Positions 43,885 through 52,111 of a stretch of 64,000 nucleotides of DNA are shown here, one piece after another. The notes beneath the pieces are model-generated. The model was given only the letters and a program-made list of their open reading frames with translations. It searched no databases and was not told where the DNA came from. The position numbers were made by a program, and so were the translations under genes. The stretch spans positions 88,409 to 152,408 of the forward strand of contig JAERTE010000145.1 in NCBI GenBank assembly GCA_016845145.1, given 5' to 3'. Position 1 is the first letter of the stretch; every line of letters begins with the position of its first letter. This DNA comes from Rhodospirillaceae bacterium. Its GTDB lineage: Bacteria; Pseudomonadota; Alphaproteobacteria; Rhodospirillales; Casp-alpha2.

Positions 43885-44361
43885 TTACCGCTTTTCGCGG
43901 CGCTCCGGCCTGTCGTAAGGACGATTGTGTCGACGACGGTCCGGACCGTGATAGAGCTTCGCGTCAACGAATTCCCTCGGTGTTGAAAGAGCGTTGTAGA
44001 GATGAGTAATAACCTGGTTGGCTGAGGCTGGTTTGGCGATAATCTCGTTTACGCCCGAATCACGTTCACGAAGAATATCCTCAGCTCCCAAGTTGGCCGT
44101 AATCAGAATGATGACAATACGCTTGTTCGGGCTGGCACGGTGGGTGCGAAGGAATTTCACGAGCTTGAGGTCGTGAAGGGTTACCAGCGCATCTGCTTCC
44201 GAATCTCGGATCGCTTGAAGAGCTTCTTTCGGCGAGCCGGCCTGCATTACGTTCTCGAACCCTAAGACGCTCAGTTCCCGAGCCAGGAATTGCCGCCATT
44301 GAAGGTCGCGATCATAGATCACGATGGAGCGGTGCGCGATTATCTGTGGATCGATATACAT
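43885..44361 (-). CDS. Degenerate (pseudo-)receiver domain protein
   Basis: 158 residues. The receiver fold is visible (HRSIVIYDRDLQWRQFLARELSVLGF, alternating strands, and an IIAKPASANQV lysine loop). D17 and D19 are retained, but the phospho-acceptor position, after strand 3 (ADALVTLHDLK), is leucine-62, not aspartate. The C-terminus carries YHGPDRRRH followed by an Arg-rich tail, a motif I recall at the end of some alphaproteobacterial receivers. It lies upstream of the membrane-receiver gene (34 nt) in the same orientation and is probably part of the same unit. A phosphorylation-independent role is inferred. Confidence 0.78.
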   Translation of the reverse strand: MYIDPQIIAHRSIVIYDRDLQWRQFLARELSVLGFENVMQAGSPKEALQAIRDSEADALVTLHDLKLVKFLRTHRASPNKRIVIILITANLGAEDILRERDSGVNEIIAKPASANQVITHLYNALSTPREFVDAKLYHGPDRRRHNRPYDRPERREKR

Positions 44362-44372
44362 GGCGATCCGGG

Positions 44373-45011
44373 TTAGCCGTCGGCGACGAACGGGTTGGTG
44401 CGCCGTTCTTGACCGAACGTAGATGTGGGTCCATGGCCTGGGATAAAGGTCACGTCATCGCCCAAGGGCCAAAGCTCATTCTTGATTGAGGCGAGTAAAG
44501 TGGCGTGATCGCCCTTGGGAAAGTCGGTGCGCCCGATGGAACCTTGGAACAAGACATCCCCGACTTGGGCCACCCGTAATTCTTCATGGAAGAAAATCAC
44601 ATGGCCGGGGGTATGCCCGGGACAATGGCGGACCTGCAAGGTGACGTTGCCAAAGCTGACGGTATCACCGCCTTCGAGCCAGCGGTCCGGTGTGAATGAA
44701 CGAGCCGGCTCCCCAGTACCGAATCGGTCACCTTGTTCGGCCAATCCATCGATCCAGAACTGGTCGTCTTTGTGTGGGCCTTCGATGGGAATTTCCAGGC
44801 GATCCGCCAAGTCCGCCACGCCGCCTGCATGATCAATATGGCCATGTGTGACCAAAATCTTGACCAGTTTGATCCCTTGTTCCTCGACAATGCTGATCAG
44901 GCGGTCGATCTCCCCGCCAGGATCGACGACTGCACCTTGCATGGTTTCTTCACACCACATCAAGGTGCAGTTTTGCTGAAACGGTGTTACCGGAACAATC
45001 GCGGCTTGCAT
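44373..45011 (-). CDS. MBL-fold metallo-hydrolase (glyoxalase II-like, YcbL type)
   Basis: 212 residues from the ATG at 45011, with GGAG ten bases upstream; the open frame further upstream is not supported. QNCTLMWCEET, VVDPGGEIDRL, then the metal motif H56-x-H58-x-D60-H61 (VTHGHIDHAGG), CPGHTPGHV, QVGDVLFQGSIGRTDFP and IPGHGPTSTFGQERRTNPF, all typical of small single-domain glyoxalase II-like hydrolases. Likely cleaves a thioester such as S-lactoylglutathione. It may be cotranscribed with the receivers downstream (11 nt), but a functional link is not evident. Confidence 0.92.
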   Translation of the reverse strand: MQAAIVPVTPFQQNCTLMWCEETMQGAVVDPGGEIDRLISIVEEQGIKLVKILVTHGHIDHAGGVADLADRLEIPIEGPHKDDQFWIDGLAEQGDRFGTGEPARSFTPDRWLEGGDTVSFGNVTLQVRHCPGHTPGHVIFFHEELRVAQVGDVLFQGSIGRTDFPKGDHATLLASIKNELWPLGDDVTFIPGHGPTSTFGQERRTNPFVADG

Positions 45012-45066
45012 ATTAAGATACTCCAACCAATTTATCGCCTGTTGGAACCATGGCAAACCGCTTGAG

Positions 45067-45915
45067 TCAATGGCTCGGCGCAGCCGTATCCTCAATGGTT
45101 GTGCGGTGCATGTGCCGATGTTGATCGTTGCCGTAATCGCCAACACCCCGATGCACCAATGCCCGGTTGTCCCACACCACCACATCGCCGGGCCGCCATT
45201 TATGCCGATAGACCACCTCGGGCTTGGTCATGTGAGTGTTCAAGAATGTCATCAAGGCCACGCTTTCTGCCGGTGTCATCTCGTTGATCTTGACCGTGAA
45301 CCCATCATTAACGAACAGGCAATCGCGGCCACTTTCCGGATGAGTGCGCACCACTGGGTGCTGAACGGCCGGACGCTCAGCCAAGGGGTCCCCCTTGCGT
45401 GTGGCTGGATTGGTGCCGCCGCGAAAAGCGTGCGCAAACAAGTGTTCTGCCGTCAAGCCTTGCAGCATCTCTTGCATGGGTGCGGACAAAGTCTCGAATG
45501 CATGGGCCGTGCTGGCGAACAGCGTATCCCCACCGCAATCGGGAACCTCGATACCGTAAAGAACCGAGCCCATCGAAGGGTTTGGCTCATACGTTAGGTC
45601 GGAATGCCAATATTGGCCTGCATTCGATCTTCCTTGCGGCTTGCCGTCTTTCTTTACGTTGGATAGGCGGTAAATCTCGGGATACCCGTCAAGCAACGCT
45701 TCTTTCAAAACGTGCTCCATCAGCGGTCCGAAGCGGCGGCTGAAGTCGACCAAGGCCTCAGGCGATAATTCCTGATCGTGAAACACAATCACCGAATGCT
45801 CGACCAATGCGTCGTTGACGGCACGGAATGTGGCCTCGTCAAGCGGTGACGAGAGGTCTACGCCGCTGACTTCCGCACCGAGTATGGGCGTGGCGGGAGA
45901 AACTTTAATGCTCAT
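45067..45915 (-). CDS. TauD/TfdA-family dioxygenase
   Basis: 282 residues, Fe(II)/2-oxoglutarate oxygenase. Iron ligands H104 and D106 (QYWHSDLTY) and H255 (ALVHRG), with R271 (HRHMHRTTI) for 2-oxoglutarate. Family members oxidise taurine, 2,4-D, sulfonates, quaternary amines and other small molecules, so the substrate is open. Same strand as, and 23 nt downstream of, the acetoacetyl-CoA synthetase gene. Confidence 0.92.
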   Translation of the reverse strand: MSIKVSPATPILGAEVSGVDLSSPLDEATFRAVNDALVEHSVIVFHDQELSPEALVDFSRRFGPLMEHVLKEALLDGYPEIYRLSNVKKDGKPQGRSNAGQYWHSDLTYEPNPSMGSVLYGIEVPDCGGDTLFASTAHAFETLSAPMQEMLQGLTAEHLFAHAFRGGTNPATRKGDPLAERPAVQHPVVRTHPESGRDCLFVNDGFTVKINEMTPAESVALMTFLNTHMTKPEVVYRHKWRPGDVVVWDNRALVHRGVGDYGNDQHRHMHRTTIEDTAAPSH

Positions 45916-45938
45916 CTGGTAAATTCGTCCTTTGGATT

Positions 45939-47888
45939 TTATTCGGACAATTCAGCCCGGTTGGAGAACTCGGCCAATGCGTCGGGATTGGCAAGTGCCT
46001 CTTGGTTCTTGATTTCGCGCCCATGCACGACATCGCGTACGGCCAATTCGGTGATCTTGCCCGATTTGGTGCGCGGAATATCATTCACTTGAACAACCCG
46101 TGCAGGTACGTGCCGGGGCGTACAGTTAACCCGTACTTGTTTTTTTATTTTGGCGGCCAGATCGTCGTCGAGGTTTAGACCTTCGCGGAGAATGACAAAA
46201 AGCACCACCCGGACATCGTTGTCCCAGTCCTGGCCTATGACGATGGATTCGACGACTTCGTCGAGTTTCTCGACCTGACGATAGATTTCAGCCGTGCCGA
46301 TGCGAACGCCGCCTGGGTTAAGTGTCGCGTCGGAACGTCCGTGAATGATCATGCCGCCGTGCTCGGTCCATTCAACGAAATCGCCATGGGTCCAGACGTT
46401 GGTGAAGCGTGCGAAATACGCGTCCGTCAGGCGTTCATCATCGGGGTCGTCCAGAAATATCGGCACCGTTGGAAATGCCCTGGTACATACCAGTTCGCCT
46501 TTGCCGGTGGCCATGGAATTACCGTCGGGATCGTAAACGTCGGTCGCCATGCCCAGCGTTGGGGCCTGTATCTCGCCACGCCAGACTGGCCGCGTGGGAT
46601 CTCCGCCGCAAAAACACCCAGCGATGTCTGTGCCGCCGGACATGGATTGTAGATGGATGTCGGCTTTGATCTTGTCGTAAATGTAGTCGAAAGCCTCAGG
46701 CACCAATGTCGACCCCGTGGATCCCAGCGTACGCATTGCCGGAAATTGATGCGTCTTTACCGGTTCCATCCCAGCCTTGCTACAGGCATCGATGAACTTT
46801 GCCGATGTGCCGAACAGAGTCATGTTTTCGGCTTCGGCGTAGTCGTAAATCACATTGCCGTCCGGATAGAAAGGCGAGCCATCGTACAAAAGCAGCGTCG
46901 CCCCGAAAGCCAATCCGCTGGCCAGCCAATTCCACATCATCCATCCGCAGGTGGTGAACCAGAACACCCGGTCGCCTTCCTTAATGTCGGATGACATCAT
47001 GTGTTCGACCGCATGTTTCAATAACATTCCACCCGTGCCATGCACGATGCATTTGGGTTTTCCGGTGGTACCTGACGAATACAAAATATAGAGCGGGTGG
47101 TCGAAGGGCACTTGCGCGAAGGAAATCTCACCCGGTGAAAACGCGCTGGTGAAATCACTCAAGGTGACGGCTTTCGGAATAGAGCCGATATCGGGTGCCA
47201 CGTCGGCATAGGGAACGACGACCACGCGGTTCACGGTTGGCAATTGGCTGACGATCGCCGATATCTTATCGCGGATATCCTGTGTCTTTCCGTTGTAGAA
47301 ATAGCCGTCGATGGTGATTACCACCTTGGGTTCGATTTGGCCGAACCGGTCTAGCACGCCGTCGATGCCGAAATCCGGCGAGCATGAAGACCAAGTGGCG
47401 CCCAGGCTGGTCGTTGCCAACATGCCGACAATCGCTTCTGGCATGTTGGCTATATAGGCGCCGACACGATCGCCGACACCAACGCCTTCGGCCTTCAGCG
47501 CCTGTGCCAGGGTCGAGACGGCATCATAAAGCTCGTCTCTGCTCATACGGCGCTCAACTTGGTCTTCGCCCCTGAAAACCAGGGCCTCTTGAGAGCCCCG
47601 ATGGCGCAGAAGATTTTCGGCGAAGTTCAGTCTCGCATCTGGAAACCATTGGGCGCCCGGCATCTTGTCGCCATCGACAAGCGCCCGTTCGCCCCAAGTC
47701 TCGGCCTTGAGGTCGGCGAACTCTATGACGCTGGTCCAAAATTTTTCACGCTCATCGTTTGAGAAGCGCCACAATGCGCGGGAGTCGGTCAGTTCAACGG
47801 ACCACCTGTTCATCACGGCTCGGCGGAGCGCTGTGATATTGGCATTTTCGATGCGGTCTTCGCTAGGCGTCCAAAGCGGGCCGGACAT
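45939..47888 (-). CDS. Acetoacetate-CoA ligase (acetoacetyl-CoA synthetase)
   Basis: 649 residues from MSGPLWTPSEDRIENANIT at 47888; the frame is open eleven codons further. The family-specific WSSCSPDFG segment, ILYSSGTTGKPKCIVHG P-loop, TCGWMMWNWLASGL, GGTDIAGCF and the C-terminal KTKSGK-like lysine region (NDIPRTKSGKITELA) separate it from acetyl-CoA synthetase. It activates acetoacetate for use as a carbon source. The HSD10-like dehydrogenase at 48377 and the hydratases nearby fit a ketone-body or branched-chain catabolic context. Confidence 0.93.
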   Translation of the reverse strand: MSGPLWTPSEDRIENANITALRRAVMNRWSVELTDSRALWRFSNDEREKFWTSVIEFADLKAETWGERALVDGDKMPGAQWFPDARLNFAENLLRHRGSQEALVFRGEDQVERRMSRDELYDAVSTLAQALKAEGVGVGDRVGAYIANMPEAIVGMLATTSLGATWSSCSPDFGIDGVLDRFGQIEPKVVITIDGYFYNGKTQDIRDKISAIVSQLPTVNRVVVVPYADVAPDIGSIPKAVTLSDFTSAFSPGEISFAQVPFDHPLYILYSSGTTGKPKCIVHGTGGMLLKHAVEHMMSSDIKEGDRVFWFTTCGWMMWNWLASGLAFGATLLLYDGSPFYPDGNVIYDYAEAENMTLFGTSAKFIDACSKAGMEPVKTHQFPAMRTLGSTGSTLVPEAFDYIYDKIKADIHLQSMSGGTDIAGCFCGGDPTRPVWRGEIQAPTLGMATDVYDPDGNSMATGKGELVCTRAFPTVPIFLDDPDDERLTDAYFARFTNVWTHGDFVEWTEHGGMIIHGRSDATLNPGGVRIGTAEIYRQVEKLDEVVESIVIGQDWDNDVRVVLFVILREGLNLDDDLAAKIKKQVRVNCTPRHVPARVVQVNDIPRTKSGKITELAVRDVVHGREIKNQEALANPDALAEFSNRAELSE

Positions 47889-47954
47889 ATGGTTCCTCGT
47901 CGTGTTGTGTCGTTGAGCCAAGTATGGCCGTGCCAGGGTGCGGGTTCAAGCTGC

Positions 47955-48305
47955 TCAAAGGCCCTTGAAGAAAGACCGTGCCTGCGCCCGGTGCTGACTG
48001 GTGACGTATTTCGAAACCGTTCGCCATACCGCCCAGAATACGGCCGCGTCATCAGAGTAACCGAGCAAGACCAGGACGTCAGGAATGGCATCCAGAGGCA
48101 TGATGAAATAGGCGAGTGCACCGATGATCGCCGCTTTCACATGCTTCGGTGTTGCCGGGTCTCGGGCGCAGTACCAGGCCGCCATGGCAGTTTCCACAAA
48201 TGGGACTTTTCCAAGAGTTTGGCGAGCCTTACCGGGCAGCTTTCGCCGCACATGCGCTTCCTCTCTCGTTTCACTCTGCGAACTGTCAGGCGATTTTCGC
48301 GGCAT
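47955..48305 (-). CDS. YkvA family (DUF1232) protein
   Basis: 116 residues. An Arg/Lys-rich N-terminus is followed by the DUF1232 signature YFIMPLDAIPDVLVLLGYSDD around residues 66-88, with hydrophobic flanks. Proteins of this family are small, membrane-associated and of unknown function. It is divergent from the dehydrogenase at 48377, and the gene upstream in its own orientation is not obviously linked. Confidence 0.88.
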   Translation of the reverse strand: MPRKSPDSSQSETREEAHVRRKLPGKARQTLGKVPFVETAMAAWYCARDPATPKHVKAAIIGALAYFIMPLDAIPDVLVLLGYSDDAAVFWAVWRTVSKYVTSQHRAQARSFFKGL

Positions 48306-48376
48306 GGACCTTGATGCTCCGTAGCCTCGTGATAAGACATCCCTCCATATTTCACAAATGCGGCGAGGATATGACT

Positions 48377-49138
48377 ATGGATGCGAACGGATTGGCGGCG
48401 GTTGTCACGGGTGCGGCTTCGGGTTTGGGCGAGGCCACGGCACGCGCGTTGGCAGCGGCAGGCGCCAACGTGGCGGTGCTGGACATGAACCGAGAAGGGG
48501 CTGACAAAGTTGCCTCGGATATCGGTGGCGTAGCGTTCGGTTGTGATGTCTCCAGCGCTGAAAGCCTGGAGGCTGCAATGGCCGGCGCGGCCGAAGCCCA
48601 CGGCGCCGCGCGAATTGCCGTCAGTTGTGCGGGCATCGCGCCGCCAGCCAAAATCGTCGGCCGCGAGGGCCCACAGGCGTTGGATGTCTTTGCCAGGACC
48701 ATTCAGGTCAATCTGATCGGGACGTTCAATCTCATGCGTCTCGCTGCGGCCGGCATGCAGACACTCGATCCGCTCGAAGGTGGAGAGCGTGGGGTTGTTG
48801 TCAATACGGCGTCGGTCGCGGCATTCGAAGCGCAGATCGGTCAAGCTGCTTATGGCGCGTCTAAGGGGGGCGTCGCGGCCATGACACTTCCCGCAGCGCG
48901 TGAGTTTGCGCGTTTTGGTATCCGTGTCCTGGCTATCGCGCCGGGCATCTTCGGTACGCCTATGCTTTTCGGACTTTCGCAAGAGGTGCAGGATAGCCTC
49001 GGCGCTTCTGTACCGTTCCCGTCGCGTTTGGGCGATCCGGCCGAATATGCGTCTCTGGTCATGCATATGGTTTCCAATCCCATGCTCAATGGTGAGACTG
49101 TGCGCCTGGACGGCGCCATTCGTCTGCAACCGATCTAA
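48377..49138 (+). CDS. Type II 3-hydroxyacyl-CoA dehydrogenase (HSD10-like SDR)
   Basis: 253 residues from the ATG at 48377, with GAGG eight bases upstream (another ATG is two codons earlier). VVTGAASGLGEATA, ISCAGIAPP-like loop, ALDVFARTIQVNLIGTFNLMRLAA, NTASVAAFEAQIGQAAYGASKGG and the ending LNGETVRLDGAIRLQ are typical of the HSD17B10/2-methyl-3-hydroxybutyryl-CoA dehydrogenase group. It should oxidise short 3-hydroxyacyl-CoA with NAD. First of three same-strand genes with short gaps (SDR, nitroreductase follow). Confidence 0.88.
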   Translation: MDANGLAAVVTGAASGLGEATARALAAAGANVAVLDMNREGADKVASDIGGVAFGCDVSSAESLEAAMAGAAEAHGAARIAVSCAGIAPPAKIVGREGPQALDVFARTIQVNLIGTFNLMRLAAAGMQTLDPLEGGERGVVVNTASVAAFEAQIGQAAYGASKGGVAAMTLPAAREFARFGIRVLAIAPGIFGTPMLFGLSQEVQDSLGASVPFPSRLGDPAEYASLVMHMVSNPMLNGETVRLDGAIRLQPI

Positions 49139-49153
49139 TACCGGGAGGAAGCG

Positions 49154-49951
49154 ATGAGGCTCGAAGGTAAAACCGCCATCGTCGTCGGCGCCGGCCAAAC
49201 CGCCGGCGAGACCATGGGCAACGGGCGCGCCACGGCCATCCGTTTCGCTCAGGAGGGCGCCAAGGTGCTGCTGGTCGACAAGGACGAGGCATCGGCCAAC
49301 GACACGCTTGAGATCATTGCCGACGCCGGTGGAATAGCGTCGACACTGGCTGCGAACATTACCGACGAGGCGCATTGCAAAGCCATCTCAGATACCTGCG
49401 TGGAGCGCTATGGCCGCATCGATATCCTACACAATAACGTTGGTCGTTCTGAGGGCGATCGGCCGACACCCGACCTCGATGTGGAGACTTGGGATGCGCT
49501 GATGTCGATGAATTTGCGCGGCATGTTCTTGACCATCAAACACGTGTTGCCGGTGATGCGCGCGCAGAAAGCTGGGTCGATCATCAATGTCTCGTCGACG
49601 GCATCCGTATCCATTTGCGCCACGGTGACCTACAAGACCTCCAAGGGCGCCATTAACACCATGACCCAGCACCTGGCCATGGAAAACGCACCGCACGGCG
49701 TGCGTGCCAACGCCATCCTGCCCGGCCTGATGGATACCCCCATGGCGATCGAGCGCCGCGCCCGCGAACAAGGCGTCGACCGCGACGTGGTGCGTCAGGC
49801 GCGCAATGCGAAAGTGCCGCTGCTGGGCCAAATGGGCACGGCGTGGGACGTTGCCAATGCGGCTTTGTTCCTGGCATCCGATGAAGCTCAATATATCACT
49901 GGCGTGCTGCTGCCCGTTGACGGCGGCCGCCTGGTCCGAATAGGGGAGTAA
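49154..49951 (+). CDS. SDR family oxidoreductase
   Basis: 265 residues. MRLEGKTAIVVGAGQTAGET begins an unusual cofactor loop: after GAG the loop is longer (GQTAGETMGNGRAT) than the usual TGxxxGxG. Catalytic residues are NVSSTAS and TYKTSKGA (YxxxK), and the ending is YITGVLLPVDGG. Preceded by GGGAGGAAG. Between the HSD10-like and nitroreductase genes (15 and 5 nt), so probably cotranscribed. Substrate unknown. Confidence 0.9.
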   Translation: MRLEGKTAIVVGAGQTAGETMGNGRATAIRFAQEGAKVLLVDKDEASANDTLEIIADAGGIASTLAANITDEAHCKAISDTCVERYGRIDILHNNVGRSEGDRPTPDLDVETWDALMSMNLRGMFLTIKHVLPVMRAQKAGSIINVSSTASVSICATVTYKTSKGAINTMTQHLAMENAPHGVRANAILPGLMDTPMAIERRAREQGVDRDVVRQARNAKVPLLGQMGTAWDVANAALFLASDEAQYITGVLLPVDGGRLVRIGE

Positions 49952-49956
49952 CCAAT

Positions 49957-50667
49957 ATGGCTGTGACGACTGAACCGGTGTCGACCAATCCCGCCGCATC
50001 TGTGGAAGAGGCGATTACAACGCGCCACTCCATGCGGGCCTTCCTGCCCGACCCGGTCTCCGAGGAGATAATCACCGAGATTCTGGAAGTCTCGGCCCGC
50101 GCGCCCAGCGGCACCAACTCGCAACCCTGGTTGACTTACGTGCTCACGAGCGAGGCCAAGGAAGCGCTATCGGCCGGCATCCTCGAGGCCTTCGATGGCG
50201 AACCCGGCGAGCACCGTCCAGAGATCCCCATCTACCCGGATGAATGGGCCGCCCCCTATCTGGCGCGGCGGCGCAAGGTCGGCTGGGACCTATACGGCTT
50301 GCTCGGCATCCAGAAGGGTGATGGCGAGAAGATGCACAAGCAGCATAGCCGCAACTTTACTTTCTTCGACGCCCCCATCGGCCTAATCGTCACCATGCAC
50401 CGGCATATGCCGCACTCCAACATCCTGGATATCGGCATGTACCTGCAGAACATCATGCTGATGGCGCGGGCCAAGGGTCTCCACACCTGTCCGCAGGTTG
50501 CCTTCACCCAGTACCACAAAGTGATCCGCCAGTACTTGCCTATCGAAGACGACGAGGTCGTGCTTTGCGGCATGACGCTCGGCTACGCCGATCCAGGTGC
50601 CATCGAGAACTCCTTGGTGACCGATCGCGAGCCTCTGGAAACCAACACCCGATTCCTGGGGTTTTAG
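49957..50667 (+). CDS. Nitroreductase family protein
   Basis: 236 residues, FMN-binding fold. TTRHSMRAFLPDPV, ILEVSARAPSGTNSQPW, DIGMYLQNIMLMARAKGLHTC and LCGMTLGYAD are the conserved FMN- and dimer-contact segments. Family members reduce nitro groups, quinones or enones, or act in flavin-linked dehydrogenation. Last gene of the three-gene plus-strand unit; its stop overlaps the Nif11-like gene tail-to-tail by 4 nt (TTAG). Confidence 0.92.
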   Translation: MAVTTEPVSTNPAASVEEAITTRHSMRAFLPDPVSEEIITEILEVSARAPSGTNSQPWLTYVLTSEAKEALSAGILEAFDGEPGEHRPEIPIYPDEWAAPYLARRRKVGWDLYGLLGIQKGDGEKMHKQHSRNFTFFDAPIGLIVTMHRHMPHSNILDIGMYLQNIMLMARAKGLHTCPQVAFTQYHKVIRQYLPIEDDEVVLCGMTLGYADPGAIENSLVTDREPLETNTRFLGF

Positions 50668-50903
50668 GACCTGACTAAACCCAATTGCCGAGCCACCGCC
50701 CATCCCCACGGGCGCGGCAGGCTCTCTGCGTTGGCGATGCGCAACCTGAGGAAACTGGCAAGGTCGTCCTCAGAGAAGGCCAAGCCATTTTCCGAGCCCA
50801 GCTTTATCAGTTCGGCGGGCGTGCTGTCCTTGGACAGCACGTCGGCGGAAATGGCGCCGCTTACCAGTTTTGATTCCAAGTCTTCGACGTTACTTTTGCT
50901 CAT
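50664..50903 (-). CDS. Small Nif11-like domain protein
   Basis: 79 residues from the ATG at 50903. The middle reads STPAELIKLGSENGLAFSED followed by DLASFLRL, resembling the Nif11-type helical domain found in leader peptides of some ribosomally made natural products and in small proteins of nitrogen-fixing bacteria. The C-terminus (PRPWGWAVARQLGLVRS) has no double-Gly cleavage site and is not an obvious core peptide; no modifying enzymes adjoin. Its start overlaps the pterin dehydratase stop by 4 nt, so it is translated with that gene. Family call is tentative; role unknown. Confidence 0.6.
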   Translation of the reverse strand: MSKSNVEDLESKLVSGAISADVLSKDSTPAELIKLGSENGLAFSEDDLASFLRLRIANAESLPRPWGWAVARQLGLVRS

Positions 50904-51193
50904 TGGAGTCCTGCTGAATTCATGAAAGTCGCGAGTTTGATATCTTTCTCCGTGACGCCGCCGGCATCGTGCGTTGCCAAGGTGACGTCGACGCGGTTGT
51001 AGACGTTGAACCACTCGGGGTGATGGTCGGCTTTGTCGGCGAACAGCGCAACACGCGCCATGAACCCGAATGCCGCATTGAAATCGATGAAGGTAAATGT
51101 CTTGGTGATGGCGTCGCGGCCATCTACATCCGACCAGCCGTCAAGGCGGGCAAGGGCGGCGCTGCGTTGATCAGGATTAAGCAAATCAGCCAT
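50900..51193 (-). CDS. phhB: Pterin-4a-carbinolamine dehydratase
   Basis: 97 residues from the ATG at 51193, with GAGGAG six bases upstream. The signature region ADKADHHPEWFNVYNRVDVT contains the active-site His pair and ends THDAGGVTEKDIKLA, typical for the family. It recycles the 4a-carbinolamine formed by pterin-dependent hydroxylases, or acts in molybdopterin-linked contexts. No phenylalanine hydroxylase gene is in the window. Coupled to the Nif11-like gene downstream. Confidence 0.92.
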   Translation of the reverse strand: MADLLNPDQRSAALARLDGWSDVDGRDAITKTFTFIDFNAAFGFMARVALFADKADHHPEWFNVYNRVDVTLATHDAGGVTEKDIKLATFMNSAGLQ

Positions 51194-51267
51194 GAGCGGC
51201 TCCTCAATGTTCAACTACCGACCTAAGATTTCTTGGACGCAGGTTCAAGGCCGGTTACGCTTTGAAC

Positions 51268-51687
51268 ATGAATGCCCCTATTCTCAATCCGCCGGATCTG
51301 GCCGCCATCGAGCAAATGGCCGAGCGCGCGTTGGCGACCATTCCCGAGAGTTTGCTGGCTCACATAAGCGGCGTTGTTATTCGGGTCGAGGAGTTCCCGG
51401 ATGAAGAGCTGCAGACCGAGTTGGAGCTTGAATCACCGTTCGATCTGCTGGGGCTCTATAGCGGCGTGTCTCTGGCCGAGAAAAGCGTCGCCGCCACGCC
51501 GCACGACCTGGACCGCATCTTCCTCTTTCGTCGGCCGATCCTGGATTACTGGTGTGAAACCGGCGAGGCGCTGGACCATGTGGTGCGTCATGTGCTGATC
51601 CACGAGATCGGCCATCACTTCGGTCTCAGCGATGCCGACATGGAGCGCATTGAAAGGGAGGCCGAACCCAAAACCGGATCAGGTTAA
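51268..51687 (+). CDS. Zincin-like metallopeptidase family protein
   Basis: 139 residues from the ATG at 51268 (a TTG two codons earlier is possible). The C-terminal part has HEIGHHFGLSD (H112, E113, H116 and D122), matching the extended HExxHxxGxxD zinc motif of the small minimal-gluzincin-like family (formerly DUF1025). The N-terminal helix AAIEQMAERALATIPESL and the FDLLGLYSG segment are family traits. No signal peptide. Its last nine bases overlap the convergent receiver gene. Natural substrate unknown. Confidence 0.88.
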   Translation: MNAPILNPPDLAAIEQMAERALATIPESLLAHISGVVIRVEEFPDEELQTELELESPFDLLGLYSGVSLAEKSVAATPHDLDRIFLFRRPILDYWCETGEALDHVVRHVLIHEIGHHFGLSDADMERIEREAEPKTGSG

Positions 51688-52050
51688 CTTGGCGGCACAT
51701 GGCGACAGTGCCTCGGTGATGGCGTCCAACATTTGGTTCATGGTGAACGGTTTCAGCAAGGCGAAATTGGCGCCCAGCTTGCGCGCGCTATCGAGATACA
51801 AGGGATTGCCCGATATGGCGATGAGCGGCAACTCGGAATTTGCCTCGCGCAACGCCATGATGGTGCCGACGCCTTCGCCATCATCCATGACCAGATCCGT
51901 GATCACCAGTTCGGCCGCCGCATCGCTGAACAGCGTCAGGCCTGTGTCACCGCTAGCAGCTTCGCGCACCTGATGGTTGGCCTTTCGCAATCCGTCGCCC
52001 AGGTACTCACGCAGGAACTCGTCGTCTTCAATCAGTAAAATATCGGCCAT
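51679..52050 (-). CDS. Stand-alone response regulator receiver
   Basis: 123 residues from the ATG at 52050. Receiver only: D9-D10, phospho-acceptor D52 (LVITDLVMDDGEG), LIAISGN and the LLKPFT lysine. It should be phosphorylatable, but no kinase or output domain lies nearby. No clear ribosome-binding site precedes the start. It is the third single-domain or degenerate receiver type in the window. Confidence 0.9.
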   Translation of the reverse strand: MADILLIEDDEFLREYLGDGLRKANHQVREAASGDTGLTLFSDAAAELVITDLVMDDGEGVGTIMALREANSELPLIAISGNPLYLDSARKLGANFALLKPFTMNQMLDAITEALSPCAAKLT

Positions 52051-52111
52051 GTGGCGAACATACACCGTTGCTCGCAAAGCCAATATTCACGAGCGATCAC
52101 GTTTTCGGGAA

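Noticed and set aside
50664..50903. Ribosomally made peptide natural product cluster based on the Nif11-like protein
   Set aside because: No double-Gly site, Cys/Ser/Thr-rich core, or modifying or export enzyme is present.
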